Shown: positions 1 to 11,154 of the stretch, piece after piece | Numbering within the stretch: the first letter of the stretch is position 1 | How the letters are laid out: every line of letters starts with the position of its first letter | Assembly (NCBI RefSeq): GCF_009745985.1 | Contig: NZ_WFIX01000175.1 | Coordinates: 62,001 to 126,000 of the forward strand | DNA from: Microbacterium karelineae | GTDB lineage: Bacteria > Actinomycetota > Actinomycetes > Actinomycetales > Microbacteriaceae | Length of the DNA: 64,000 nt | Direction of reading: 5' to 3' | Notes under the pieces: generated by a model | The model's input: only the letters and a program-made list of their open reading frames with translations | Told to the model about the DNA's origin: nothing | Databases searched by the model: none | Translations under genes and position numbers: made by a program

Positions 1-842
1 GGACGGGGATCACTTCCCTCGCTGTGTCGGGAGACGACATGTCCGACCTCTACGAAGCCGAGGTCGCCATGCACGAGGACGCGCGCGGGCTGCCGCTGAA
101 CACGGGGCTCGTGATCTCGTCCGAACGGGGATCGGCGCTCGGACGCGTGACGGGGACGGACGGTGAGTTCCGGCTCGTGCGCGGCGATCGCGACGTGTTC
201 GGCCTGCACGGCCGATCCGCCGAACAGCGCATCGCGATCGACCTCCTGCTCGACGAGAAGGTCGGCATCGTCTCTCTCGGCGGGCGCGCCGGAACCGGCA
301 AGTCGGCTCTCGCGCTGTGCGCCGGTCTGGAGGCGGTCCTCGAGCGCCAGCAGCAGAAGCGGATCATCGTCTTTCGGCCTCTGTTCGCGGTCGGCGGCCA
401 GGAGCTCGGCTACCTGCCGGGCGACCAGGGCGAGAAGATGACCCCGTGGGGGCAGGCCGTGTTCGACACGCTGGGTTCGGTCGTCTCGGAGAACGTGCTC
501 GACGAGGTCGTCGAGCGGGGCATGCTCGAGGTCCTGCCGCTCACTCACATCCGCGGGCGCTCCCTGCACGACGCCTTCGTGATCGTCGACGAGGCGCAGT
601 CGCTCGAGCGGAACGTGCTCCTGACCGTCCTGAGCCGCATCGGTCAGAACTCGAAGGTCGTCCTCACGCACGACGTGCAGCAGCGCGACAACCTGCGCGT
701 GGGGCGGCACGACGGCGTCGCGAGCGTGATCGAGACGCTCAAGGGTCAGGAGCTGTTCGGTCACGTCACTCTCACCCGCTCCGAGCGCAGCGAGATCGCG
801 GCGCTCGTGACCAGCCTGCTGGAGGGCGACGAGCTCAGCTGA
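1..842 (+). CDS. PhoH family ATPase, 5'-truncated by window edge
   Basis: C-terminal PhoH ATPase domain. The reading frame is open to the first bases of the window, so the gene starts upstream; an internal GTG at 24 is not taken as the start. Counting from that GTG, Walker A (GGRAGTGKS) lies at residues 86-94 and Walker B (FVIVDEAQ) at 185-192. Actinobacterial PhoH2 proteins have a PIN ribonuclease domain ahead of this ATPase and act as RNA-unwinding ribonucleases; the missing N-terminus would show whether a PIN domain is present here. A perfect hairpin follows the stop. Confidence 0.85.
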   Translation, partial: TGITSLAVSGDDMSDLYEAEVAMHEDARGLPLNTGLVISSERGSALGRVTGTDGEFRLVRGDRDVFGLHGRSAEQRIAIDLLLDEKVGIVSLGGRAGTGKSALALCAGLEAVLERQQQKRIIVFRPLFAVGGQELGYLPGDQGEKMTPWGQAVFDTLGSVVSENVLDEVVERGMLEVLPLTHIRGRSLHDAFVIVDEAQSLERNVLLTVLSRIGQNSKVVLTHDVQQRDNLRVGRHDGVASVIETLKGQELFGHVTLTRSERSEIAALVTSLLEGDELS

Positions 843-850
843 TCGACCGA

Positions 851-891
851 CGACGAGGGGCGCATGGCCATCGGCCATGCGCCCCTCGTCG
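851..891 (+). terminator. Perfect hairpin after phoH
   Basis: A 19-bp perfect stem (851-869 with 873-891) closes on a 3-base loop nine bases after the phoH stop. There is no T-run, as is usual in high-GC actinobacteria. It probably ends phoH transcription. Confidence 0.7.
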
Positions 892-940
892 CAGCGGCGA
901 AGTCCGGCGGACGGCGGAGCCGGATCCGCCCATCGGGTCA

Positions 941-978
941 GGTGAACTTCGTCGCCCCTCTGGCGGCGAAGTTCACCC
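941..978 (-). terminator. Hairpin overlapping the fumC stop
   Basis: A 16-bp stem with one G-T mismatch (941-956 with 963-978), 6-base loop. The fumC stop codon (973-975) is inside the stem, so it can act as the 3' end of the fumC operon transcript. Confidence 0.55.
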
Positions 979-2361
979 GGGGTGCGTCATGGAGAGCAGG
1001 TCGAGCTTCTCGTCGAGCTGCTCTTCGGTGAGCTCGCCGCGCTCGACGTAGCCGAGGTCGAGGACGGCTTCGCGCACGGTGATGCCCTTCGCGACCGAGT
1101 GCTTCGCGATCTTCGCGGCCGCCTCGTAGCCGATGAGCTTGTTGAGCGGTGTGACGATCGATGGGCTCATGCCGGCGAGCGCGGCGACGCGCTCGTAGTT
1201 GACCTCGAGGCCGTCGATCGTCTTGTCGGCGAGCACGCGCGTCGCGTTGGCGAGCAGGCGGATCGACTCGAGGAGCGCCGTGCCCATGACGGGGATCGCG
1301 ACGTTGAGCTCGAACGCACCCGATGCGCCGCCGTAGGCGATCGTCGCGTCGTTGCCGATGACGCGCGCGCAGACCATGAGGGTCGCCTCGGGGATCACCG
1401 GATTGACCTTGCCGGGCATGATCGACGAGCCGGGCTGCAGGTCGGGTAGGCGCAGCTCGCCGAGGCCCGTGTTGGGCCCGGACCCCATCCAGCGCAGGTC
1501 GTTGTTGATCTTGGTGAGCGAGACGGCGATCGTGCGCAGCGCGCCCGAGGCCTCGACGAGTCCGTCGCGGTTCGCCTGCGCCTCGAAGTGGTCGACGGCC
1601 TCGGTCAGCGGCAGGCCCGTCTCAGCGACGAGGTTCGCGATGACCTTCTGCGGGAAGCCCTTGGGCGTGTTGATGCCGGTGCCGGTCGCGGTACCGCCCT
1701 GCGGCACCTCGGCGACGCGCGGGAGGGCGGCTTCGACGCGCTCGATGCCGAGCCGCATCTGGCGTGCGTATCCGCCGAACTCCTGGCCGAGCGTGACGGG
1801 GGTGGCGTCCATCAGGTGGGTGCGCCCCGCCTTGACGACGTCCTTCCATGCCACGGCCTTCTTCTCGAACGCCTTCGCGATGTGGTCGAGCGCCGGGACG
1901 AGGTCGGTGATGAGCGCCTCGGTCACCGCGACGTGCACCGAGGTGGGGAAGACGTCGTTCGACGACTGCGACGCGTTGACGTGGTCGTTCGGGTGCACTT
2001 CGGATCCGAGCTTCTCGGTCGCGAGCGACGAGAGCACCTCGTTCATGTTCATGTTCGACGAGGTGCCGGAGCCGGTCTGGTAGGTGTCGACGGGGAACTG
2101 GTCGTCGTACTCGCCGGTGACGACCTGGTCGGCGGCCCAGGCGATGGCGTCGGCGACGTCGCCGTCGAGGGTGCCCAGGTCTTTGTTCGCGAGGGCGGCG
2201 GCCTTCTTGATGCGGGCGAGCGCTGCGATGTGGCGCGACTCGAGACCCGACCCGGAGATCGGGAAGTTCTCGACGGCGCGCTGCGTCTGGGCGCGGTAGA
2301 GCGCGTCGACGGGGACGCGCACCTCACCCATCGTGTCGTGTTCGATGCGGTACTCGGTCAC
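973..2361 (-). CDS. fumC: Class II fumarate hydratase
   Basis: Iron-independent fumarase, interconverting fumarate and malate in the TCA cycle. It has 462 residues, the usual length for the family. The superfamily signature [11 protein letters not shown] is at 311-321; [12 protein letters not shown] at 98-109 and the [10 protein letters not shown] segment near 179 line the active site. It starts with GTG behind a clear GGAGGAGA ribosome site. It lies 15 bases after the carbonic anhydrase and is the last gene of the xseA-xseB-DUF4245-carbonic anhydrase-fumC operon. Confidence 0.97.
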   Translation of the reverse strand: MTEYRIEHDTMGEVRVPVDALYRAQTQRAVENFPISGSGLESRHIAALARIKKAAALANKDLGTLDGDVADAIAWAADQVVTGEYDDQFPVDTYQTGSGTSSNMNMNEVLSSLATEKLGSEVHPNDHVNASQSSNDVFPTSVHVAVTEALITDLVPALDHIAKAFEKKAVAWKDVVKAGRTHLMDATPVTLGQEFGGYARQMRLGIERVEAALPRVAEVPQGGTATGTGINTPKGFPQKVIANLVAETGLPLTEAVDHFEAQANRDGLVEASGALRTIAVSLTKINNDLRWMGSGPNTGLGELRLPDLQPGSSIMPGKVNPVIPEATLMVCARVIGNDATIAYGGASGAFELNVAIPVMGTALLESIRLLANATRVLADKTIDGLEVNYERVAALAGMSPSIVTPLNKLIGYEAAAKIAKHSVAKGITVREAVLDLGYVERGELTEEQLDEKLDLLSMTHPG

Positions 2362-2376
2362 TTGCGTCTCCTCCGA

Positions 2377-3036
2377 TCAATCGGTCGCGGTGTCGTCCGC
2401 GACTCCCAGCGTGACGTCGGGCACGGCCGTGCCCTCAGCAAGTCGATAGTTGGCACCCACGAGCCCGAGGCGTCCGCTCGCGACGGCGTCGCTGATGAGC
2501 TCGGACGAGTGCAGGATCGCGGTGATCGTGTCGCGCAGGTGCAGCTGGCCGACGCGCCACGAGCTGATCTCGGTCGCATCGTCGCCGCGTTCGACCTGCT
2601 CCTGACGGGCCCTGCGCACGGCGGGGACGATCGGGGAGACCTGGCGCCAGATGGCAGGCGCGAGAAGGGGCGCGTCGGGCTGGACGCTGTCGATCGCGGC
2701 GCGCACGGCCCCGCACTCGTCGTGCCCGAGGACGACGATGAGGGGCACCTTCAGCACGTCGACGGCGTACTCTAGCGAGCCCATGATCGACTCGCCCGTG
2801 ACCTGACCGGCGTTGCGCACGACGAACAGGTCGCCGAGGCCCATGTCGAAGATGATCTCGGCGGCGAGTCGAGAGTCGCTGCAGCCGAAGAGGGCGGCGG
2901 TCGGGCGCTGGGCGACCGCGATCTTCTGCCGGCGCTGCACGTCCTGGTGCGGATGGCTCGGCTCGCCGGCGACGAAGCGGGCGTTGCCGTCCCGCATGCG
3001 CTGCCAGGCCTGTGCGGGGGTCAGGTCGTCGGTCAC
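2377..3036 (-). CDS. Beta-class carbonic anhydrase
   Basis: Zinc enzyme for reversible hydration of CO2 to bicarbonate in the cytoplasm. The 219-residue protein has the beta-class zinc ligands: C52 and D54 in GCSDSR, then H105 and C108 in GHDECGA. It starts with GTG, and the GTGA overlaps the stop of the upstream DUF4245 gene, so translation is probably coupled. Family assignment is secure; physiological role is inferred. Confidence 0.95.
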   Translation of the reverse strand: MTDDLTPAQAWQRMRDGNARFVAGEPSHPHQDVQRRQKIAVAQRPTAALFGCSDSRLAAEIIFDMGLGDLFVVRNAGQVTGESIMGSLEYAVDVLKVPLIVVLGHDECGAVRAAIDSVQPDAPLLAPAIWRQVSPIVPAVRRARQEQVERGDDATEISSWRVGQLHLRDTITAILHSSELISDAVASGRLGLVGANYRLAEGTAVPDVTLGVADDTATD

Positions 3037-3683
3037 GGGGTGTCCTCCTTCTGCAGGGTGGCGATGTCGTCAGCGACGGCGGACGCGATGATCGCGGCCG
3101 TGTCGGCTTCGGCCGCGCCGTAGATCAGCACATGATCGGGCCCGGCCTGTGCGCCGAGCGCGTATGACACATTGCCCGCCGAGTCGGGATCGCCGATCTC
3201 GTACTCGTCCCACTCGACGCCATCGATCGTGACGGCCCCCGTCGGGGCCGCGCCGCGGAGCGTCTGCGCGGCCCACGCGTCGTCGGCATCGAAGGCCTGG
3301 GCGAAGCGCAGGAACGATCGCGCGGCGTCGGGTATGTCGTTGAAGTTCACGGTCCACACTGCGGGTGTGCCGGCGTCGATCTCGGCGAGGTTGACTCCCC
3401 AGCCGTCTGGCGCGTCGGGCACGATGACGGTGCGATCGAACTGCTCGGACGCCTGCGCCGCGATGCCGCCGACATCGGGCTGGGCGGGCTCGGCGAGGTC
3501 GCCGCGCGGCACGACGAAGTAGACGACGGCGACGACCGCGAGGCTGACCACGAGCGCGATGATCAGGTTGCGGAAGCTCTGACTCTGGCGATAGCGACGC
3601 GAGTTCTCGGCCTTGCGCGCGGCCGTCTCCTCGGCCGTCTCGGGTCGACCCAGGTGGGCGACGACGCGCGGCGCGCGCGCCAT
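3033..3683 (-). CDS. DUF4245-type membrane-anchored protein
   Basis: 216 residues. A basic N-terminus (about 1-35) is followed by one hydrophobic helix (LIIALVVSLAVVAVVYFVV, about 39-57) and an extracytoplasmic domain of about 155 residues. It resembles the DUF4245 family, common in actinobacteria and of unknown function. I take the ATG at 3683, which overlaps the xseB stop by one base (TGATG). A longer frame upstream to 3764 only shadows xseB and is Arg-rich. The stop overlaps the carbonic anhydrase start. Confidence 0.85.
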   Translation of the reverse strand: MARAPRVVAHLGRPETAEETAARKAENSRRYRQSQSFRNLIIALVVSLAVVAVVYFVVPRGDLAEPAQPDVGGIAAQASEQFDRTVIVPDAPDGWGVNLAEIDAGTPAVWTVNFNDIPDAARSFLRFAQAFDADDAWAAQTLRGAAPTGAVTIDGVEWDEYEIGDPDSAGNVSYALGAQAGPDHVLIYGAAEADTAAIIASAVADDIATLQKEDTP

Positions 3684-3931
3684 CACGAGTCGGACCCGTC
3701 GGCGGCCGCGGCATCGGCGTCGTCCCGCGCCGCGTCGAGGCGCCGCTTGGCGCCGAGCAGCCATTCCTCGCAGCGCGCGGCGAGCGCCTCGCCGCGCTCC
3801 CAGAGCGCGAGCGAGTGCTCGAGCGTGGGCGCGCCCTGTTCGAGTTCGGACACGACGCGCACGAGTTCGTCGCGTGCCTGCTCGAACGAGAGCGTGGAGA
3901 CGTCGGGGGCCTGATCGGTCATCGTGTCCAT
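3683..3931 (-). CDS. xseB: Exodeoxyribonuclease VII small subunit
   Basis: 82-residue small subunit of exonuclease VII, which degrades single-stranded DNA together with XseA. The typical helical pair is visible: [20 protein letters not shown], then [22 protein letters not shown]. It lies one base after the xseA stop. The first ATG (3931) is used here; a second ATG at 3922 is an alternative with equal support. Confidence 0.95.
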   Translation of the reverse strand: MDTMTDQAPDVSTLSFEQARDELVRVVSELEQGAPTLEHSLALWERGEALAARCEEWLLGAKRRLDAARDDADAAAADGSDS

Positions 3932-3932
3932 C

Positions 3933-5225
3933 CTACTTTTCGGTTCGGGAGGTGACGGACGCGGTCTCGCCGCGCGAGGTCGCGGAGATCGCTCCGCGGT
4001 CGAGGACGACGGTGAGGGGCGCGCCTTCGGGCGCCTGGGCGGCGTCTCGAATGACGGATCCGTCCTCGCCCTGCGCGATCGCGTACCCGCGCGCGAGCGT
4101 CGCGGCGGGCGACAGGGCGCGCACGGAGGCGCGCAGCTCGGCGGCGCGGCGCTCGGCCCGGTCGATCAGGCGCACCGTGAGGTCGCGGCCTCGCGAGACG
4201 GCGAGGTAGATCTCCTGCTGGCGGTCGCGCACGATCGACTCGGGGTCGCGCAGCGACGGGCGCGAGCGCACCTGCTCGAGCTGCTGGATCCCGTGCTGCA
4301 CCTGCTGCTGCAGGCGCATCGTCAGCCGCGAGCGCAGCTGGTCGACGAGCGCGCGCTGCTCGCCCACATCGGGGACGACGCGCTTCGCCGCGTCGGTGGG
4401 GGTCGACGCGCGAACGTCCGCCACCTCGTCGAGCAGCGGGCGGTCGTTCTCGTGGCCGATCGCGCTGATGACGGGTGTCGCAGCGGCCGCGACGGCGCGC
4501 ACGAGGCGCTCGTCGCTGAAGCCGAGCAGGGTCTGGGGATCGCCGCCCCCGCGGGCGATGATGATGACGTCGACCTCGGGATCCGCATCGAGCGCCGCGA
4601 GGGCGTCGAGGATCTCGGGCACGCTGCGCTCGCCCTGCACGGCCGCGTGGATCGTGCGGAACCGCACCTGCGGCCAGCGCAGCTGTGCGTTGCGCAGGAC
4701 GTCCTTCTCGGCATCGGACTGCGCGCCCGTGATGAGGCCGATGCAGTCGGGGAGGAACGGGGGAGGCGTCTTGCGCGCCTGATCGAACAGCCCTTCCGCG
4801 TGCAGCTGGCGGCGCAGCCGCTCGAGCCGCTCGAGTTGGGCGCCGAGGCCGACGTGCTTCATCGAGGTGACCTGGAAGGCGAACGAGCCGCGCTTCGTGA
4901 AGTAGTCGGCCTTGAGACATGCGACGACGTGGTCGCCGACGGCGAACTCGTCGCCCATCCGCTGCAGGACGCTCGACCAGATCTGCAGGCTCACCTGGGC
5001 GTCGGAGGCGAGATCCTTCAGACCGCCGAACACGTTCCGCCCGCGGCGATTCCACTGCGTGATCTCGCCCTCGACCCACACGGCACCCCACGTGTCGATC
5101 GCGGCTTTGATGGTCTGGTTGAGCCGCCCGACCGACGTCGGGCGGTCGGGGCCGGATTCGCGCGGCGCGACCGCGTCGCCGGACGGCGCGTCGTCGGGGC
5201 TCGGATTCGGCTGGAAGGAGGTCAC
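3933..5225 (-). CDS. xseA: Exodeoxyribonuclease VII large subunit
   Basis: About 430 residues from a GTG at 5225. An OB-fold (about 35-110) is followed by the XseA catalytic core with [21 protein letters not shown] and [20 protein letters not shown], then a long helical C-terminus that recruits XseB. The frame is open to 5315, but that would run into divergent ispH, so the GTG start is preferred. First gene of a five-gene minus-strand operon with xseB, DUF4245, carbonic anhydrase and fumC. Confidence 0.93.
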   Translation of the reverse strand: MTSFQPNPSPDDAPSGDAVAPRESGPDRPTSVGRLNQTIKAAIDTWGAVWVEGEITQWNRRGRNVFGGLKDLASDAQVSLQIWSSVLQRMGDEFAVGDHVVACLKADYFTKRGSFAFQVTSMKHVGLGAQLERLERLRRQLHAEGLFDQARKTPPPFLPDCIGLITGAQSDAEKDVLRNAQLRWPQVRFRTIHAAVQGERSVPEILDALAALDADPEVDVIIIARGGGDPQTLLGFSDERLVRAVAAAATPVISAIGHENDRPLLDEVADVRASTPTDAAKRVVPDVGEQRALVDQLRSRLTMRLQQQVQHGIQQLEQVRSRPSLRDPESIVRDRQQEIYLAVSRGRDLTVRLIDRAERRAAELRASVRALSPAATLARGYAIAQGEDGSVIRDAAQAPEGAPLTVVLDRGAISATSRGETASVTSRTEK

Positions 5226-5256
5226 GGTTTCAGCGTATTCGGGCGGTCTGACAAAC

Positions 5257-5278
5257 GAAGACACGTACCCTGGTGGGA
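5257..5278 (+). promoter_or_regulatory. Probable leaderless promoter of ispH
   Basis: A -10-like TACCCT lies six bases before the ispH ATG, with no Shine-Dalgarno between. This spacing puts the transcript start at or next to the ATG, as in actinobacterial leaderless genes. Confidence 0.5.
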
Positions 5279-6321
5279 TGAGCGCAACCGCCGTCTCGCT
5301 GCCCGTCCCGCGCATCCCCGTGCGACGCGAACCACTCCGCGACCTCCCCGTCGAGGGTCGGAAGAAGGTGCTGCTCGCGGCGCCGCGCGGCTACTGCGCC
5401 GGCGTCGATCGCGCCGTGATCACGGTCGAGAAGGCGCTCGAGCGCTACGGCGCACCCGTGTATGTGCGCAAGCAGATCGTGCACAACATCCATGTCGTGC
5501 GCGAGCTCGAGGCGGAGGGGGCGATCTTCGTCGAGGAGGTCGACGAGGTGCCCGAGGGCGCCCACGTCGTGTTCAGCGCGCACGGCGTCTCGCCAGCGGT
5601 CGTGGACTCGGCCGCCGAGCGCGGCCTGCAGGCGATCGACGCGACGTGCCCGCTCGTGACGAAGGTGCACCGCGAGGCCGTGCGCTTCGCGCGCGACGAC
5701 TACCAGATCCTGCTCGTCGGCCATGAGGGCCACGAGGAGGTCGAAGGCACCGCCGGCGAGGCCCCCGACAACGTCACCATCGTCAACAGCCCCGACGAGG
5801 CCGACTCGGTCGAGGTCGACGACCCCTCGCGGCTCGTGTGGCTGTCGCAGACCACGCTGTCGGTCGACGAGACGATGGAGACGGTCCACCGCCTCCGCGC
5901 GCGGTTCCCCGAGCTGCAGGATCCGCCGTCCGACGACATCTGCTACGCGACGCAGAACCGTCAGGTCGCGATCAAGAAGGTCGCCGAGGGGGCGGATCTC
6001 GTGATCGTCGTCGGCTCGGCGAACTCGTCCAACAGCGTGCGCCTCGTCGAGGTCGCGCTGCAGTACGGCGCGAAGGCGGCGTACCGGATCGACTACCCCG
6101 ACGAGGTGCGACAGGAGTGGCTCGACGGCGTGCGGACGGTCGGCATCACGAGCGGCGCCAGCGTTCCCGACGTGCTCGTGCAGGAGCTCATGCGCGAGCT
6201 CGCCCGCGCGGGCTACGCGGAGGTCGAGGAGGTGCGCACGGCGGAGGAGGACCTGATGTTCTCGCTGCCGAAGGAGCTCCGCGGCGACCGTCCGCGCGGC
6301 GGTCGAGGGGGGCAGCAGTGA
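5278..6321 (+). CDS. ispH: 4-hydroxy-3-methylbut-2-enyl diphosphate reductase
   Basis: Last enzyme of the MEP isoprenoid pathway, giving IPP and DMAPP; a [4Fe-4S] enzyme. The 347-residue protein has the three cluster cysteines in [19 protein letters not shown] and [11 protein letters not shown], and the substrate-binding HG in SAHGVSP. The ATG at 5278 was chosen because it directly follows the -10-like motif and because the longer frame overlaps xseA. It overlaps the next gene by GTGA. Confidence 0.97.
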   Translation: MSATAVSLPVPRIPVRREPLRDLPVEGRKKVLLAAPRGYCAGVDRAVITVEKALERYGAPVYVRKQIVHNIHVVRELEAEGAIFVEEVDEVPEGAHVVFSAHGVSPAVVDSAAERGLQAIDATCPLVTKVHREAVRFARDDYQILLVGHEGHEEVEGTAGEAPDNVTIVNSPDEADSVEVDDPSRLVWLSQTTLSVDETMETVHRLRARFPELQDPPSDDICYATQNRQVAIKKVAEGADLVIVVGSANSSNSVRLVEVALQYGAKAAYRIDYPDEVRQEWLDGVRTVGITSGASVPDVLVQELMRELARAGYAEVEEVRTAEEDLMFSLPKELRGDRPRGGRGGQQ

Positions 6322-6857
6322 ACGACGGAGCGCCCGCGGAGCGCCCTCGGCCGCAGTTCGGCGAATACGCTCGCCCCGAGGAGCAGGCGGTGCGCGCGGG
6401 GCACCCCGCGCCCGAGATCGACCCGGCGCTCGTCCCGCAGGACGGTCCGCCCGACGTCGACCCGCCGAAGCGCGCCGCGCCGCGCTCGCGCCTCGGCGAC
6501 CGCGTCGTGACGATCGCCCTGCTCGCGTTCGGCCTGTACAACGTCATCAGCGGGATCGGGCTCTACACGGATCCGTCGGCCCTCCTCGAGGCCATGAGGA
6601 TCGGCGACGTCGAGTTCGCCGACTACGACGCTCTGCGCTCGGCCGGTGTCGCGGCCATCGTCGTCATGATGGCCGGATGGCTGGCGACCACGTGGTTCGT
6701 CTGGCGGCGCGGATCGGCCGGGAAGTCCATGTGGTGGATCGCACTGCTCGCGGGGATCGTGTTCAGCCTCGTGGGCGCGCTGATCGTCGCGATCCCGTTC
6801 GCGACGGATCCGAACGTCATGAGCGCGATCCTGGAGATGCAGGGCATCGACCAGTAG
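6318..6857 (+). CDS. DUF6264-like membrane protein
   Basis: 179 residues, translationally coupled to ispH through a GTGA overlap. A Pro-rich cytoplasmic N-terminus (about 1-62) precedes three or four hydrophobic helices near 65-82, 105-125 and 138-165. It looks like the DUF6264 proteins that follow ispH in Microbacteriaceae. Function unknown; a link to isoprenoid metabolism is only suggested by position. Confidence 0.75.
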   Translation: MNDGAPAERPRPQFGEYARPEEQAVRAGHPAPEIDPALVPQDGPPDVDPPKRAAPRSRLGDRVVTIALLAFGLYNVISGIGLYTDPSALLEAMRIGDVEFADYDALRSAGVAAIVVMMAGWLATTWFVWRRGSAGKSMWWIALLAGIVFSLVGALIVAIPFATDPNVMSAILEMQGIDQ

Positions 6858-6928
6858 GGATCCTCCGCAGGAGGAGATCGGGGATCTCCCGGATGCGGAT
6901 CGTGCGCCGGATCGGCGAGCATGGGGGA

Positions 6929-7900
6929 ATGGACGTTCCCCCGCGCGGTGCCCCTCGTCGGCGCCGGCTCCGCCCGACGAGGATCCTCGCCGTGGTCGCC
7001 CTGGTGGCGGTCGTCGTCGCGGGCGGCACGGCGCTGGCGGTGCAGATCGTCGAGCAGGTCTCGGATCCGCCTGCCGCGTCATCGAGCGCCCCGGCGGCAG
7101 GCGGTTCCGCAGAGACGCCGCAGGCCGACTCCGGTGGCGCCGAGATCGCGTGGCCGAGCACCGGCGCGGCCGCCTACGCGGTCGGCGACGCGGATCCCGT
7201 CGCGTCGTCGGGCGGGCCGCTCCCGATGGCGTCGGTCAGCAAGGTGATCACGGCGCTCGTCGTGCTCGAGGCGCGCCCCCTCGAGCCAGGGCAGCAGGGC
7301 GGCGACTACTGGTTCACGGACCAGTGGCAGCGCGAATACGAGGAGTACCTCGCGCGCGGCGAGTCGGCGCTGAAGGTGCCGGTCGACGGGATGCTCACGC
7401 AGTACCAGCTCATGCAGGGCATGCTCCTCGGGTCCGCGTGCAACTACGCCGACATCCTCGTGGAGAGCATCTGGGGCGATCAGGCGTCGTTCGCCGCGGC
7501 GGCGGCCGACTACCTCGCTGCGCGCGGGATCGACGGCATCACGATGGCCGAGGCGACGGGGATCGACCCGCGCAACACGGCGACGGCTGCCGCGCTCATC
7601 GAGGTCGGCCGGCTGGCGCTCGCGCATCCCGTGGTCGCCGAGATCGTCGCGACGCGGGAGGTCGACCTCCCGGGCGCGGGGCACGTCGAGAACACGAATG
7701 ATCTCCTCGCGGATCCGGGCGTGGTCGGGGTGAAGACGGGCACGCTCGACGGCAGCAACCTGCTGTCGGCGAAGGACGTCGAGGTGGCAGGGGAGATGAT
7801 CCGCGTCTTCGTGGTCGTGCTCGGCCAGCCGGACGACGACGCGCGCTTCGCCGCGTCGCGCGCGCTGTATGCGTCGATCGAGCGCGAGCTCGCCGGGTAG
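6929..7900 (+). CDS. D-alanyl-D-alanine carboxypeptidase (S11, PBP-type)
   Basis: Trims D-Ala from peptidoglycan stem peptides outside the membrane. From the ATG at 6929 it has 323 residues: Arg-rich N-terminus, one membrane helix (about 18-37), then the serine peptidase domain with SVSK (SxxK), SACN (SxN) and VKTGT (KTG) motifs in the right order. An upstream in-frame start near 6893 is possible. A strong hairpin follows the stop. Confidence 0.92.
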   Translation: MDVPPRGAPRRRRLRPTRILAVVALVAVVVAGGTALAVQIVEQVSDPPAASSSAPAAGGSAETPQADSGGAEIAWPSTGAAAYAVGDADPVASSGGPLPMASVSKVITALVVLEARPLEPGQQGGDYWFTDQWQREYEEYLARGESALKVPVDGMLTQYQLMQGMLLGSACNYADILVESIWGDQASFAAAAADYLAARGIDGITMAEATGIDPRNTATAAALIEVGRLALAHPVVAEIVATREVDLPGAGHVENTNDLLADPGVVGVKTGTLDGSNLLSAKDVEVAGEMIRVFVVVLGQPDDDARFAASRALYASIERELAG

Positions 7901-7912
7901 GCGGACCCCCAG

Positions 7913-7954
7913 ACGACGAACACCCCGCGGATTCCTCCGCGGGGTGTTCGTCGT
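7913..7954. terminator. Bidirectional hairpin terminator
   Basis: A perfect 19-bp stem (7913-7931 with 7936-7954) with a 4-base loop lies between two convergent genes, the carboxypeptidase and fbaA, and can serve both. Confidence 0.75.
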
Positions 7955-7965
7955 GACTGCGTCGG

Positions 7966-8997
<1,032 letters not shown>

Positions 8998-9094
8998 GGC
9001 GCGGCTCCTTCGTGTCGAGTGGTGAGAGCCCTCACAGCCTAGACGCTCTGCGGTCAGGTGCCGAGGCGCGTTCCGGGCCGCGCGGGTCCAGCGG

Positions 9095-10027
9095 TCAGTC
9101 GCCCTGCAGGGAGAAGCGCTCGCCCACCAGGCGTTCCGACATCTGCCAGAGCCGTGTCGCATCGTCCAGATCGGCGAACGTCGACCAGTGCCGCCGCCGT
9201 GAGGGAGGGCCTGCCGTGAGCCGGCGCGGCCCGTAGAACTCGTCGCCACGGGCCTCGGGTCCTGTCGAGGCGAGCAGCGCCGGCTGCGCCGCGCCCTCGA
9301 CTGTGCCGGCGAGGCCGATCCTGGACAGAAGACCGATCATCCGCCGCCCCGATGTCGCTCTGTCTCGGCCCATTCCCGGCTGCGCGGCCAACAGATTGGT
9401 GGGGCTCACCCCGGGGTGGGAGATGTTGCTCGTGACGCCCCACCCCTCGGCCCTGCTCCGCGCATCGAGCGCGCGCGCGAACAGAGCGACGGCGATCTTC
9501 GACTGCACGTACGCCTTCATTGCGTCGTACTCCCTCTCGGAGTTCAGGTCGTCCCAGTCGATCTCTCCGGAGCGGGCGGCGATGCTCGTCTGGTGGGTCA
9601 CGCGGGCGCGGCCCGCACGCAGCAAGGGGAGCAGGCCGATCGTCAGGGCGAAGTGCCCGAGGTGGTTGGTCCCGAGCTGGAGCTCGAAGCCATCGCCGGT
9701 CGTCTGTCGTGTCGGAGGCTGCATCACACCGGCGTTGTTGACGAGGATGTCGATCGGACGCCCCTCTGCGTCGAGATCGCGGGTCAGCGCCGCGACCGAA
9801 TCCAACGACGAGAGGTCGAGCGCCCGCGTCGCGACGTCGGCACCGGGCGCCCGCTGGCGGATCCGATCCGCTGCGGCGGCGCCCTTGGCTGGTGAGCGCA
9901 CGGGCATGATGACATCGGCGCCTGCCATCGCGAGTCGGGTGGCGATCACCTGACCGATCCCGTCGCTCGCTCCGGTGACGATCGCGAGCTTCCCGCGGAG
10001 GTCGGGGATGTCGATGGTGCGAGGCAT
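9095..10027 (-). CDS. SDR family oxidoreductase
   Basis: 310 residues. Short-chain dehydrogenase/reductase: cofactor loop TGASDGIG near residue 18, NNAG near 95, and the active-site YVQSK near 170. The extended C-terminus with [21 protein letters not shown] resembles retinol dehydrogenase/WWOX-like SDRs. Substrate unknown. It starts 49 bases after the XRE/MmyB-type regulator on the same strand, and in actinobacteria such pairs are common, so that regulator probably controls it. Confidence 0.88.
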   Translation of the reverse strand: MPRTIDIPDLRGKLAIVTGASDGIGQVIATRLAMAGADVIMPVRSPAKGAAAADRIRQRAPGADVATRALDLSSLDSVAALTRDLDAEGRPIDILVNNAGVMQPPTRQTTGDGFELQLGTNHLGHFALTIGLLPLLRAGRARVTHQTSIAARSGEIDWDDLNSEREYDAMKAYVQSKIAVALFARALDARSRAEGWGVTSNISHPGVSPTNLLAAQPGMGRDRATSGRRMIGLLSRIGLAGTVEGAAQPALLASTGPEARGDEFYGPRRLTAGPPSRRRHWSTFADLDDATRLWQMSERLVGERFSLQGD

Positions 10028-10076
10028 GGTCTGCCCTCTCTTCTGCGGTGGTGTGTGCGGGGGAACGGCTGCGCGG

Positions 10077-10916
10077 TCAGCGCAGCGACTGCGTGCCGAT
10101 GACGGAGAGGAGCCGGAGCCTGTCCTGGCTCTCGCTTCCGGGGAGGGCGGTGTAGACGAGCAGTCGATGGGACTGCTCGGGATCGAGCAGCGTCTGGCAG
10201 GCCAGTTCGAGCGGCCCGACCTCGGGATGCGTGAAGCGCTTGATGTCCGGCGGTGCGACGCCGACCTCGTGGGCGGCCCACAGCGAACGGAATTCCTCGC
10301 TTTCGTCGACGAGGGCGTCGACGAAGTGCGAGGCGCGCGAGTGGGGGCCCCGCATGGCGACGATCTCGCGCAGGCCCGCGACGTATACGCGGGAGAGCAC
10401 GCGGCGTTCCCGCGGAGGATAGGCATCCTGGGCGGCGGGATCGGTGAACCAGCGATAGCCCGAACTGCGCGCGAGCCCGGTGAAGCGAGATGCGTCGCCC
10501 GTGAGCGCGACGCTCATCGGAGTCTGTCGCAGGGTCTCGCCGAGTTCGGTGACGATCTCGGCAGGTGTGTCGTGGAGGCGGTCGAGGATCCGCGCAAGAC
10601 CCGGGCTGATGTGGTCGCTCGTCGTGCCCCGCGGCGGGGGATTGTGACCGGCGAGGACGAACACATGGTCGCGTTCGTCGAGGGAGAGGCGGAGGCCCTG
10701 AGCGATGGACGCCATCATCTCCGGTGATGGGCGTGGGCCAGTTCCGCGTTCCAGGCGCGCGTAGTAGTCGGTGGACATATGGGAGAGGGCGGCGACCTCC
10801 TCCCGACGGAGGCCGATCGTGCGTCGGCGTCGATCGCGCGGCAGCGCCAGGTCCTCGGGCTGCAGTGATTCTCTCCGGGCGCGCAGAAAGCGCCCCAACT
10901 CGACTCTGTCGATCAC
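10077..10916 (-). CDS. XRE/MmyB-type transcriptional regulator
   Basis: 279 residues from a GTG at 10916 with AAGGA seven bases upstream. The N-terminal HTH_31 domain ([29 protein letters not shown], about 35-63) is followed by a MmyB-like ligand domain (about 100-275; [17 protein letters not shown]). Such proteins usually regulate an adjacent SDR gene, here 9095-10027. The ATG at 10952 is an alternative start. Confidence 0.88.
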   Translation of the reverse strand: MIDRVELGRFLRARRESLQPEDLALPRDRRRRTIGLRREEVAALSHMSTDYYARLERGTGPRPSPEMMASIAQGLRLSLDERDHVFVLAGHNPPPRGTTSDHISPGLARILDRLHDTPAEIVTELGETLRQTPMSVALTGDASRFTGLARSSGYRWFTDPAAQDAYPPRERRVLSRVYVAGLREIVAMRGPHSRASHFVDALVDESEEFRSLWAAHEVGVAPPDIKRFTHPEVGPLELACQTLLDPEQSHRLLVYTALPGSESQDRLRLLSVIGTQSLR

Positions 10917-11154
10917 GGTGCGGTCCTTCCTCGGCGAGCGTCTCACCTGCATCCGTTCTACGCGAGCCGAACCGTCTGAACCACGACTTGACGATCCACC
11001 CCTCGCGGGATCTCGCTCGAATCGGTGGGATCGAGGCAACGATGGACGGGATACGTGCGATCGAATCCGCGAATCGGAAAGAATCGAGATTCCTTCGTGC
11101 ACATCGGTGCAGATCGCGTGATCCGCGGGCGCCCTCGCCGCTACTGTCGGGAGC

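Noticed and set aside
5226-5315. Upstream extension of xseA to 5315
   Set aside because: Would overlap divergent ispH and its promoter; the extra residues are not like XseA.
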